In this document: positions 11,116-21,094 of the stretch, in pieces
How positions within the stretch are numbered: position 1 is the stretch's first letter
Layout: the number at the start of each line of letters is the position of its first letter
Assembly: GCA_032158295.1 (NCBI GenBank)
Contig: CM063255.1
Span: 19,303,094-19,367,093 of the forward strand
Origin: Pycnopodia helianthoides
Taxonomy: Eukaryota > Echinodermata > Asteroidea > Forcipulatida > Asteriidae
Length of the DNA: 64,000 nucleotides
Reading direction: 5' to 3'
Notes under the pieces: model-generated
The model's database searches: none
What the model was told of the DNA's origin: nothing
Seen by the model: the letters and a program-made list of their open reading frames with translations, nothing else
Translations under genes and position numbers: made by a program

Positions 11116-12310
11116 TTCAGTATTGAAAACTCTGCAGCTCACTTTCACAAGAATAGATTTTCAGTTGAAAAATAATAATTCATTGAAGTTGATATTCCAT
11201 CCTGTGTTCTGTTGTGCTTTCTTTATAACATTCAAACATAGTTTTTCCAACTAATTATGAACTAATAAATTGCGTGCACCATGTGTGTGCTTGTGTAAAA
11301 CTTAAGGATACATGTTTTTTGTGAGCATTCACAGACAAGTGTAGTCTTAGTTCAAGGCGTTTTTGTATGCTATCTTTTTGTGCGCTGGTATGTTTCAGTA
11401 GTTAGAAGGTTTATGTTCTCACTCTATTGCGCTGGTCTGAAAGCGAGTTTAAGAAGACTGACAGCCTGTTGAAATGATGTGACTGCTTAAATTGTGTGTC
11501 TCACATACTTTTTTATGCGTCATGTGAATTGTGATTGCAATGCAGTGTGCATTTTGTGGCACTGAGTGCAGTTATTTGAACCATGAATGTGTAACTGTAA
11601 GGTCAGTTGGTAACCGTGTAACTAACACAGGTTAAGTTCTGACTTGCAAGTATTTTATTTTCAGATGGATCAGTTGAAATCTGTTGTTGTTTTATCTCAT
11701 TTTGAATTGGTCAAAGTAAGAAGGAAATCCCTGTGGCCCCCAAAGAGAAATGGGCAGGGACGCTAAACATGTTTTCTGCTCTGCTGTACTAGAGAACAGG
11801 CTTGCCCAGGTGTTTGTGGCATGGTTTGTTGCAGATTATAAGGTGCTATATAAACATGGGTCTCAATAGCTCAAAAACCTAACATGCCTGTCTTAAAACA
11901 TAAATAAGCTGTGTGAGACACCCACAGAAAAAGCAACCAAAAAAGAACTGATGTATACTGTGCATGTGAGAAACTCATCAATAATTCCAGGTGTGATTTA
12001 AATTAAGAACATTTCTAACATATCACGTTTTCCACAACCTTGGTCAAATGCTAAATTGCTTGCTGGAGGTCAGTGCTAAAAACGGCACTACAAATGTACA
12101 CTTTATACTTTGTTACAAATATCAGAAACAAATAAATAACGTCTGTCATATAATGTTTGAGGTATAATACCATTTGTACATGTCGTGTAGTGGTTCGCTT
12201 TTTGAGCTCTCTTTAATTAGGAATTGTGTTCACTATACCTACTTCATAATTCTAGAAACTTAAAAAAGATTACCCTACATTTACTTCAGAGAGAAGTAAA
12301 ATAAACTAAC
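11116..12310. other. Intergenic, nothing recognised
   Basis: No ORF of note, no RNA gene and no obvious repeat in this 1.2-kb stretch. Confidence 0.45.
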
Positions 12311-12974
12311 AAACATCTCTGTGACACAATCCACGCTTTGCACACTTACACCTAAGGAGTTTTAGATAACTTAGAAATCTACCAGTGCAACACAGACAGA
12401 CTACAACTGGTAATTTGCTTCATGAAAGTTCATATCAAGTTCAACCATAGAGCTGTATACAAACATACATGTGCATATAAACACACAGCACTGGTTTAGG
12501 TTCATTTTATTTGACCTTCACGGATGCACGAAATTGTTTCTTTCTTTATTTGCTGTACCTAGCTGTACCAGTCAGCAAACTATAGGGACCCATTGTACTT
12601 ATGTGCTACATGACTCTGAGAGTCAAAGACCTGTAGAGCGATTTGTTGCCAGCGCCATTTTGGGGTGGAACTTTGTTTGTAAATTCAGGAAGAAAATAAT
12701 ACTTCAGTACTGTAGGCAGAGCTAGGATAATTGACAGTGTTAACAGTGCACAGTGACAAGGTGAGTACAGATCACAAACAAATTCAACTTTGCTCAATAC
12801 TCCTTTGCTAAATAGGCCTACTTGTAGTTATTAATGTATTTCAGCAATTATAATAATACTAATAATCCACAGGCAACTGTTTGAAAACAAGTCACTCATT
12901 GAAACAAGTCAATACCAACGGTAGTGCATAATCCTGAGTGTCTCTTCCAATAGAAAGGCATAATATGAGTCATG

Positions 12975-13770
12975 GTCTTAGACAGAGCGGTGTCTGGGTG
13001 TCTTGTAGACTCACTGGTTTGAATTTAGAAACGCACTTTCATCTTCAGTTTACATGTGCCTCATGTCCTGGTGTAGGTCAGAGGGTTGTCTGGGTGTTGT
13101 GTAGACTCACTGGTTTGAATTTAGAAACTTAACCTCATCTTCAGATTACATGTGCTCCGTGTCATGGTGTTAGTCAAAAGGGTGTATAAATGTCTTGTAG
13201 ACTCACTGGTTTGAATTTAGAAACTCAATCTCATCTTCAGTTTACATGTGCCTCATGTCCTGGTGTAAGTCAGAGCGATGTCTTGTAGATACACTGGTTT
13301 GAATTTAGAAACTCAACCTCATCTTCAGTTTACATGTGCCTCATGTTGTTAGTGATGAGGTGTCTGGGTGACCTGTAGACCCTTAGATTTTAATTTAAAA
13401 ACTCAACCTCATCTTCAGTTTACATGTGCCTCATGTCCTGGTGTAAGTCAGAGGGGTGTCTGGGTGTCTTGTGGACTCCCTGATTTGAATTTAGACACTC
13501 AGCCTCATTGTCAGCTAGCATGTGCCTCAAGATGTAATGGTGTATAGTCCTGGGATGTTTGTGTGTCTTGTAGACTCTTTGGTTTGAATTTCGGAACTCA
13601 ACCTCAACCTCATCTTCAGCTTACAAGTGCCCCATGTCATGGTGTTAGTCATGGGTGGTCTTGTAGACTCATTGGTTTGAATTTCGGAACTCAACCTCAT
13701 CCTCAGCTTACAAGTGCTTCATGTCATGGTGTAAGTCGGGGGGGGGGGTCTTGTGGACATTTACAAATTC
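12975..13770 (+). repeat. Tandem array, about 95-bp unit, 8 or so copies
   Basis: The repeated unit contains GTCTTGTAGACTCACTGGTTT, GAATTTAGAAACTCAACCTC, ATCTTCAGTTTACATGTGCC and TCATGTCCTGGTGTAAGTCAG. Copies diverge toward the 3' end (GAATTTCGGAACTCAACC variants). Block B of the duplication has one full and one partial unit (about 21830-21970), so the array expanded after, or contracted since, the duplication. Short ORFs inside it are repeat products. Confidence 0.85.
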
Positions 13771-13824
13771 AACCTAATCTTTGAGCATCTTGAGTGCGTT
13801 TTGGTCCAAAATGTTTTTCTTAGC

Positions 13825-13882
13825 TTGTCCTTCAAAAACAAAAATCTCTTTACATAAAGAGATTTTTGTTTTTGAAGGACAA
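13825..13882. repeat. Perfect palindrome 1 (28-bp arms, 2-nt centre)
   Basis: TTGTCCTTC... runs into its exact reverse complement ...GAAGGACAA around a central CA at 13853-13854. No mismatch in either arm. It abuts palindrome 2. Confidence 0.95.
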
Positions 13883-13942
13883 TTTTGTTGGTGTTTGTTA
13901 AATACATCATATGATGTATTTAACAAACACCAACAAAATTGT
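13879..13942. repeat. Perfect palindrome 2 (32-bp arms, no spacer)
   Basis: ACAATTTTGTTGG... to ...CCAACAAAATTGT is exactly self-complementary, centred on CATCAT|ATGATG between 13910 and 13911. It overlaps palindrome 1 by a few bases. Block B of the duplication has no counterpart at the equivalent place. Confidence 0.95.
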
Positions 13943-13989
13943 TTTTGTGGTCACACTATACTTGAGTGTGTTTCATCAAAATAACTTTT

Positions 13990-14509
13990 ATTTTATTGAG
14001 TAGTTTTGGGGAGTTTACCAGTGTGTATTAGCATTAGTTAATTCCAGGATTCAAACTAGCCTCTTTTCACTCAGTTTGCTCAGTGTTTTAGTGGTTCTAC
14101 TTGAGAATGCCGGTGGTCCCGTGTCAAATTAAACCCCAGTAGGTGGCCTGTGGATTTTCTTTTTATGACTTGGGTAAGCCTTAAGCACATTGGTGTATAG
14201 TTAAACAAAATTATTGTACTTAAAAAATTGTTTTAAGTCTAATATTAGACAAAAATCAATTGTGATTTTCTTCCAAGTACCAAGTAGCACCAAGAAGTAC
14301 AAATACTTTGGAAATCGAGTAAGAGTACAGGCCTCCAATACACAAGCACTTTAAAATCCAAAGAGAGGTTCCAACCGCTGAATACAAGTACTTAGATCTC
14401 AGAGTAGGATTATGAGTTTAAAAAGATGTATACTGAAAGTGCTTTTAAGTGAACTAAATGCTGAATCTTTGTTTACTGATATTTTTTGCTCTTTGGTATT
14501 TATTTCCAG
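13990..14509 (+). other. Upstream region / 5'-UTR intron end of TRIM copy A
   Basis: Shared with 22100-22634 of copy B at high identity. It ends in TTTGGTATTTATTTCCAG, the acceptor whose AG is at 14508-14509, six bases before the ATG. No UTR exon or core promoter could be placed; conserved AAGTACAAATACTTTGG words are a simple repeat. Confidence 0.5.
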
Positions 14510-14515
14510 ATAAAA

Positions 14516-15613
14516 ATGGCATCTTCAAACCCAGTAAAGATTTCAGCTCTAGAGAAAATCATCCAGGATCATCTGGAGTGCTGTATTTGCACAGACCAAT
14601 ACACAGAACCCAAACTACTGGACTGTCTTCACAGCTTCTGTAAACACTGTTTGCTGATATACCAGACTACCAACTACAAAGGTGCTAAGATGCTTGTTTG
14701 TCCTCTGTGCCGAAAGGAGACACAACTTCCTCGGGAGGGTGTTCAAGATCTCAAGACTAACTTCTGTTTGACAAGTCTTGCACATGAACTGGAGCAGGTC
14801 AGCTCATCACAAAACACAAAGTTGATTTGTAAACTATGCAAGGAGGAAAATGATGCAACTCATTTCTGTTTTGATTGCTCCATGTTCATCTGTGCAAACT
14901 GCAGTAAAATGCACCAGAAAATTTCTCCATTATCCACCCACACAGTAGCTACTTTAAAAGCTGTTCTTGAAGAGAAGACTGCAATGGAAAAGAGAGGACA
15001 AAAACGCTATCCAGACTGCCAGACTCATGAAGGTGAAGTGATGAGGTTCTATTGTACAACATGTGATGTGATGATTTGTAGAGTTTGCACTGTCATAGAT
15101 CACTGTAAACCACAACATGATTACATTAACTGCAACAAAGCCTCATCCACATATAAACAGTCATTGGCTCAACTCATTACTCCCCTTGTAGAAATCCTGA
15201 AGAATCTTGACCAATCTCAAGCAACTGTCTCAACAATGGAAGACAACCTAGACATTGCAGTTGAGAGAACCATGGCAGAGTTGAAGAACAGAGCTGATGA
15301 CATCAGGGCTGAGGTAACAGCTCAAGAGAGTCGCATCATGGATGAACTATCCACAAAGATCGTAACAAGAAAATGGAGGAATATGAGCGAACAGTGAGTG
15401 TAAACTCACAGCACATACAGCATTCCCTGCAGACTGCAAAGGATGTCAGTAACAATTCATCAGCTCCTGACTTCCTTGCACTCTATCCAACTATCAGTAA
15501 GGACTTGGAATTACTCAGGGGTCAAAATCAACCCTATATAGAATCTACCCTTTCCCATCTTAGAGTCAATCTACCGATATGTGATATCTCCCTGGGTAAT
15601 CTGATTATGGTGG
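14516..15613 (+). pseudogene. TRIM copy A: RING, two B-boxes, coiled coil; frameshifted, propeller lost
   Basis: Close paralogue of the intact TRIM gene at 22641. ATG at 14516 lies just after a 3' splice site. The C3HC4 RING (CCIC, CLHSFCKHC, CPLC), B-box1 (CKLC, CFDC, CANC), B-box2 (CQTH, CTTC, CRVC, H..QH) and the start of the coiled coil are intact. At about 15347-15350 a 7-bp deletion relative to copy B shifts the frame, giving TGA at 15395-15397 after 293 residues. Beyond it the ancestral frame (VSVNSQ, SSAPDFLALYPTISKDL, ISLGNL) stays open until 15613. There the coding sequence, instead of entering the NHL-like propeller as copy B does, runs into a CCA/GCA microsatellite encoding a Pro/Ala/Glu tract that stops at 15883-15885. 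No propeller exon was found downstream. A truncated RING/B-box protein could still be made, but pseudogene is the likeliest status. Confidence 0.8.
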
Positions 15614-16115
15614 AATCACCACCACCAGCAGAACCACCACCAGAACCACCAGAACCAGCACCAGAACCACCACCAGCACCAGCACCACCAGCCCCATTAC
15701 CACCACCAGCACCACCACCAGCTCCAGCAGGAGGCCCCGAACCAGCACCGGAACCACCACAACCACCAGCACCAGCACCACCACCACCACCACCACCAGC
15801 ACCAGCACCAGCACCAGCACCAGCACCAACACCAGCACCACCAGCACCACCAGCACCAGCAGGAGGCCCAGAACCAGCACCATAACCAGCACCAGAACCA
15901 CCAGCAACCGCAGCAACAACACAAGCACCTCCAGCATCAGCAGGAGGCCCAGAACCAGCAACAGCACCCCCAGCATTTGCAGCACCACCAGCACTAGCAC
16001 CAGCACCACTAGCACCAGCACCATGCAGCGCCACCACCGCCACCACCACCACCAACACCAGCAGCAGCAGGAGGCCCAGAATCAGCACCAGAACCACCAG
16101 CAACTGCAGCACCAC
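15614..16115 (+). repeat. CCA/GCA (Pro/Ala-coding) microsatellite replacing the TRIM propeller
   Basis: About 500 bp built from CCA, GCA and GAA triplets with recurrent AGCAGGAGGCCC blocks (15725, 15858, 15940, 16065). It is fused in frame to the ancestral TRIM reading frame and encodes a Pro/Ala/Glu-rich tail up to TAA at 15883-15885. The long minus-strand frames over it (Gly/Ala- or Val/Leu-rich) are artefacts of triplet periodicity. Confidence 0.9.
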
Positions 16116-16181
16116 CATCAGCACCTTCACTTCCCAATGGAAATGCCAACAACACAACTAGAAATTGCTTTAACCTTTTAC

Positions 16182-16445
16182 CTTAACTCTGATCCCTGGC
16201 TACTACAGTTAACGGTTGTATGGCTTCTGACTGGCACCTCAGAACAAAGATATTGCCAAAATAGGGAGACTGCCAAAATAGGGAAACTACCAAAATAGGG
16301 CTATATATACAGCTCAGTTGGTAGAGCACTGGCACGTTACTCTGGAGGTTGTTTGTAAAAAACCGACTATAGTAATACTTTTTCGTTCAACCCCAAACTA
16401 TTTAAAATTTATCCTGTCAGTTTCCCTTTTGGTGTATTACTTGAT
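16182..16445 (+). mobile_element. tRNA-derived SINE, diverged copy (S1)
   Basis: Matches the young copies at 30.4-31.2 kb in order: GATCCCTGGCTAC, AGTTAACGGTTGTATGGCTT, ATAGGGAGACTGCC, A-box-like AGCTCAGTTGGTAGAGC, TTCAACCCC and a tail ending GGTGTATTACTTGA. It carries an internal duplication of the AATAGGG block and a corrupted B-box. It sits directly behind the microsatellite that ends TRIM copy A. Confidence 0.75.
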
Positions 16446-17799
16446 AATTAATGAAGTTTTCACATTCCCAATATGAAATAAACAGATAATGAGATAAACA
16501 AGCCTATTTTCAGAAGGCTTAACTTCACTGACAATTTTGTACAGAGAAGAAAACAAATGAAAACTCTTTATTAATGTTGTCGTAGATGCAATTAGATTCA
16601 CATACTTTTTTTTTAATGTGAGCTTCCAGTTTGGACCGGATAGACTCGAGGATGGTAAATTTGTTACACGTATGAGCAGTCAAACTGCATGAAATGACAC
16701 TTGTAATAAGCTGATACCCCACAAACACACAAAGGAAGCAAAAACTATGAGTTTATGTCATGCATTTCAAAAGATACTGTTTAAAAAATCAATATCCTTT
16801 GAATTCATTAAAGTTGACACCTGATGATGTCATGATGACAGCATCTGTTTCATTGAATAAAGTAAAACTTTTCACTTGAAATCCTTACAATTATGATGTT
16901 TTTACCTTTAATTTGACAACTTAATCGGGGATGAACAAAAATGTAGAATTTTCTCACTGATTAGTTGATGTCAAAAATGAGTATGTAACATGCCGTAAAG
17001 TGTTAGAACACAATGAAAAGATGTATGATGACATTGAAGATCTTAAAACACTGGATGTTAAAAATAAATAAAGGTAAACTAGGAAAGAGATATGTAAGCC
17101 AAGTGCTGTTGAATTAACAGTCCTTTATTTGGTATGTTTACGTCAAGGGTAAATCTGTACAACTACAGGATTTTTATATTTAATAAATCAAAAATCAACA
17201 TACTAAGTTATCTGTTAGTGATTTAATTAGTTGTTTAACAGTGTACTATCAACATATACATGTACATCACTGGTATGTCAAATTCTGAGGAGTTCTGACG
17301 AAAACATTTGATGAACTTACACAAGTATTGTAAATGTGTATATTGAGCCTGGATAAAGTTGTAGTTCAAAGAACATGTTTGTGACAAGCCGGGTTTCAAA
17401 AAGACCCACTGCTTCAGTTAACCCAGTTTCTTAGATTAAAGGCAATGTGAAAAGTGAATGTTGTGAGGTAATTCAAGCTTGGATAGGCCGCTTATCACAA
17501 GATAACAAGGTGTTGATTTAATTACATTGGTGCATTTTACTGTGACACAACCTTTTGCCTGGTGTAGCCCATAGAGTTGCTCTTCGTAGCTCACCCCTAA
17601 TTTATGATGTCCATAGTACAGAGACAGCATTTGAAAATTCTTAATTAATTTTTGTGTAGAGACAGCTAAATTTACACATTAGTTTTGGTCATTTGAACTC
17701 CTGCTTTGAAAAGGATGGAGGGGTCAAATTTGGGTGATGTGTGAGTATAATATGTGACAATTATAATGAGCTACAATTCATGTCGCAAACACTTTGAAT
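16446..17799. other. Intergenic with one dispersed-repeat module
   Basis: TTGACACCTGATGATGTCATGATGACA at 16814-16840 and CTTCCAGTTTGGACCGG near 16624 belong to the dispersed repeat family also seen at 6.5, 29.8, 53.8 and 59.9 kb. No gene otherwise. Confidence 0.45.
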
Positions 17800-18505
17800 T
17801 TATTTTGCGCTTAAAAGGATACCATTTTTTAAATATATACTTTGAATTGTTGTAATGCTGATGCTGTCTGATGTAATCTGCTTCATTAAATGAGTTTCGT
17901 TATGAGCTACAGTTGGGTATATGACTTTTCCTGATGGGACAAACTTGTCAGTACGCTTTGTATAGCGCCACACGGGAGAGCACTGAAGTGGGGGAACGAT
18001 TGGCAAGTAATCTTTAACCCAAAGAAAACTACACTTCTGCCTCTGTCGCGCTCGAGAAATGATACATTTCCATCCATTCATTTGGGTCCACGACTTTGCC
18101 TCAGATTTTTGTCTTGTTGGACTTGACATCTCCACTAATGCCAGTAGGGAGAGGTATATCTCAGGCATTTCAAAGAGCGCTTCCATGCGAGTTGGATGTC
18201 TTTATCGGTCGGAAGTTCTTACCTACTGATGCTACACTCTACCAAGGTCCGACCTAGTGCCTCCTATGGGAATGTTTGAGCGTTAAACCAGGCTTTCTGC
18301 TTGTTCTCACCCACACACTATTGCCTTGCTGAGATGTAGACCAAAGAGCATTCCAAACTTTATGTGTCTTCCCTGTCTGGACACCCCACCCTTTCACTAC
18401 CCTAGCCCCACAGAATGAGCATTTTTCCAAACGACTAGAAACAATACCTAAATAGTGATGTAAAGTATAGCAGAACCGTATTATTATGAACAATCTAACA
18501 AACAA
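17800..18505 (-). other. Two unassigned minus-strand open frames
   Basis: A 128-codon frame (18186-17800, beginning MEALFEMPEIYLS) lies downstream of an 83-codon frame (18505-18254, with CSFCGARVVKGWG). Between them on the minus strand is GTAAGAAC (near 18222), a possible donor. I recognise no domain. Composition is less AT-biased than the flanks, so a decayed gene or mobile-element remnant is possible, but chance is not excluded. Confidence 0.2.
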
Positions 18506-18813
18506 ACCGTGTCCTCTGATTTTGATTGCAACATTTTACCAGTTATTTCAGTACTTCATCTCATGTACTCTTTTATGCAAGTACATGTACAATACAAGCT
18601 TGTGTACGATAGCTCAATCTCCCCCAACAGTCTATGTCCCAAAACAACAGTTTAAAAGTCAACCTCTATGAAGTCCTTTGATGACATACAATTCACATGT
18701 TAACAAGAATCTTACTTACTGAGCAGCCTGGGGGCACTAATTAAAAATCCATTGATCAAACAACTCTCTGACAATACCGGGAATAGCAATTTCAATTGAC
18801 CTTGGTAAACACC

Positions 18814-19085
18814 AGCGCAGTGGCTCAGTGGGTTAAGGCGCTGGTACTATCTCTAGGTTCGATCACCGGCTCCCCCCCCACCCCAATATTACAAAACAAG
18901 GCATTTTTACTTGGACTGTCTCCAGTATGATTTGGGAGCGGCCATGTCTACCCTGGAGGGGGAGGGACCGTGGTGCCAAGGATCGGAGATAGGGAAGGAT
19001 ATGCGGTGAGTCGGTTGTCATACTAGACGGGTTCTATATGGAAGCCGGTAAGGGGCCTCTATTTGTGATTTAAGTGTTTCACAGC
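18814..19085 (+). mobile_element. tRNA-headed SINE, second family
   Basis: A tRNA-like head GCGCAGTGGCTCAGTGGG...GGTTCGATCACCGGC (18815-18870) carries recognisable A-box and B-box motifs. It is followed by an unrelated GC-rich body to about 19085. The anticodon arm is not foldable, so this is not a tRNA gene. A remnant of the same head/body junction may be at 31668-31735 (GGGTTCGAGCATCGCC). Confidence 0.5.
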
Positions 19086-19878
19086 CTTAAGCTTGGGTAG
19101 AGGAATAGTTTAAGAGTGCTAATCAAACATGAAAAAAAGTACACACAATAACCATAATTTTGTTGCTATTTCAAGGCTGCCCTCCTCTGTAGAAGCCATC
19201 ATCAAGTTAGTTTGCAACACCAAGTTGAGGCTGAGAGGGCAATAGTTTGACCCATAAGGGATTACATTGTGAGATATGGGCCACAAGTCCAGGCTTAGCA
19301 GTTCCCCTTGGCCCTGTGCTATTCTTAATTGTGTTTAATGTTCAAATGTTAATGGCTTTCATAATAACGCATTGGACTTCAGTCAAAAATTCTGAACTAA
19401 CTATCAAAACATAAAACTAAGGAGTAAAAGCACACTTACATTTTAAAATGCATTAGTACAGTTTGTAGTCTTTTGAAGGTTGTATAACAGTTTCTAAGGT
19501 CATCGCATTTTACCCCCTCAAATTAAAATGCTGCCTCAAATGACATTGAAAAATGATTGTAAGATCAATCTATGTTTTGTTGTTCTTGTTTTCTCCTTTT
19601 CCATTCTCATGCTATAAGGCACTCAACCTAGAAAGCGCAGTTCCCCAAAATCACTGAAAAAAATTCAAATGTTATTGTTATACCTCTGTCTTGAATGCTG
19701 TATTTTCATTGGCGCAGATCGATCACATGAGCGGGCAACAAATATCCATGTACCACTCTCCTCTCACGCACGCGCCCGTCGTACAAGCAAAGGATCGAGA
19801 TTATCATCGTTTCAATGAAATTGGAGTCCTTCAGAGGAGGAAAATAATACTAAGAATTCAAGACAGAGGTATAACAAA
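19086..19878. other. Intergenic, nothing recognised
   Basis: No ORF with a domain, no RNA gene and no repeat with a second copy in the window. Confidence 0.4.
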
Positions 19879-20018
19879 ACAATTGTTGCCTGCTGTGACA
19901 TGGTCCGTGGGTTTTGTACACCCTCGGGGGCAAATGGCACCCTCGGCTCGCCTCGGGTGCCATTTGCCCCCTCGGGTGTACAAACACCATGGACCATGTC
20001 ACCGCAGGCAACAATTGT
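19879..20018. repeat. Hairpin element with near-perfect 65-bp arms
   Basis: ACAATTGTTGCCTGC...GACATGGTCC, TTGTACACCCTCGG and GGCAAATGGCACCC on the left are mirrored as GGGTGCCATTTGCC, CCTCGGGTGTACAA, GGACCATGTC and GCAGGCAACAATTGT on the right, around a short CTCGG/CTCG loop. It has the same design as the 8237-8374 hairpin but unrelated sequence. The 148-codon frame across it (19691-20137) is a by-product. Confidence 0.8.
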
Positions 20019-21094
20019 ATAATGTACAAGGCACACCACGTATAAGACGCAACATGAATATTCACATAAAGGCTCCCCAGGTCCCATTCACTGTTGGTAC
20101 GTCACCACATACAGGGGTAATTGTATTTGTGGTATAACACTTAACGTAAAGTGATTGTAAATTTTGTTAATCAGAGTAAAAACGATGCTTCTGGGGTTTT
20201 TTTTGTAAAAAAAAAAGATTTTTAGCTTCATGGCTTTTTTCTACACAACTTGCATGCACACACACAATTGTGTAAACACCTGCAGTCAGGTACCTCCTAT
20301 TGTCCCTCTATTCTTTGCAACAACTGGAGACCTTTACCAAACCAGGGACCCTAGTGTCCTTTTTTGTTATAAGTCCCCGGTTTGAATGTGTATACCTATC
20401 CATGCACACACACAGCTCCGTGTTGCATTCACTCTATGGACGATCCTTTGTTCTGTACACTTAACAAAAGTCCTTTTTTTTTACACTGTAGAAAACACTA
20501 TGTGGACGTGTGTAAGTCCACATATTGTTTTAAGTTCCTACATTATGTGGATCTGTTGGCAAAATCTAACAGTGCATTACACGATAAATTAAAAACACGA
20601 CTTGATCAGGACAAGTTTGTTTAGTACCAATCAGTCTGATCTTTTTTTTTTTGACAATTAAGTCAACAATTTAGATTTAGAGGCTTTAGGCAAATTTAGC
20701 ACAAGAACAATTCCTTTCAATCAATTTTCAGTTGAATTTTTTTATTTGTTTTTGTCAAAGACAGAAGGAATTTAAGAAATAGTAAACAAACAAGAAGATA
20801 GTTTCAAAGCTCCTCTTTACGTTTGCACATTGACAGGTTAATGCTAATTAACAGATTCATCTTTTAAATTGGAAGTACCGAAAAATGTAATCCCACTGTT
20901 CTGTGGATGAGGGTATCTTGACATCTTCTTGCTTTAGTGTCTGTACAGAGTGAAGGAAAATTTTAGTTTCCACTGTACATTTAAGAAATTTGAAAACAAA
21001 ATAATTATGAAACAATATCCAAAACATTAAAAACAAAATCAGACCACATACAGCTGCCTAACGTTTTTCAAACATACATTATTTTAAATTTTTC
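20019..21094. other. Intergenic, nothing recognised
   Basis: AT-rich, with homopolymer T runs near 20200 and 20640. No supported feature. Confidence 0.4.

Larger units (their letters stand above)
12315..15613 (+). repeat. Segmental duplication, block A (paralogous to 21095-23740)
   Basis: From about 12315 this block aligns by eye with block B: both carry a shared CATGAAAGTT...CAAGTTCAACCATAGAGC module, CATAAACACACAGCACTGGTTT, the GTCTTGTAGACTCACTGGTTT repeat, ACAAAAATCAATTGTGATTTTCTTCC, and then the TRIM exon. Block A has an expanded tandem array and twin palindromes that block B lacks. Homology stops at 15613, where the microsatellite begins. Confidence 0.85.

Noticed and set aside
14486..14515. 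Upstream ATG (MLFGIYFQIK) as start of TRIM copies A and B
   Set aside because: Encoded by intron sequence ending in TATTTCCAG; the true start is MAS after the acceptor.
15534..16157. 207-codon minus-strand Gly/Ala-rich frame and two others over the same DNA
   Set aside because: Produced by the triplet microsatellite; open in several frames at once with no domain.
19691..20137. 148-codon frame
   Set aside because: Runs through both arms of a hairpin element; its peptide is a by-product of the inverted repeat.
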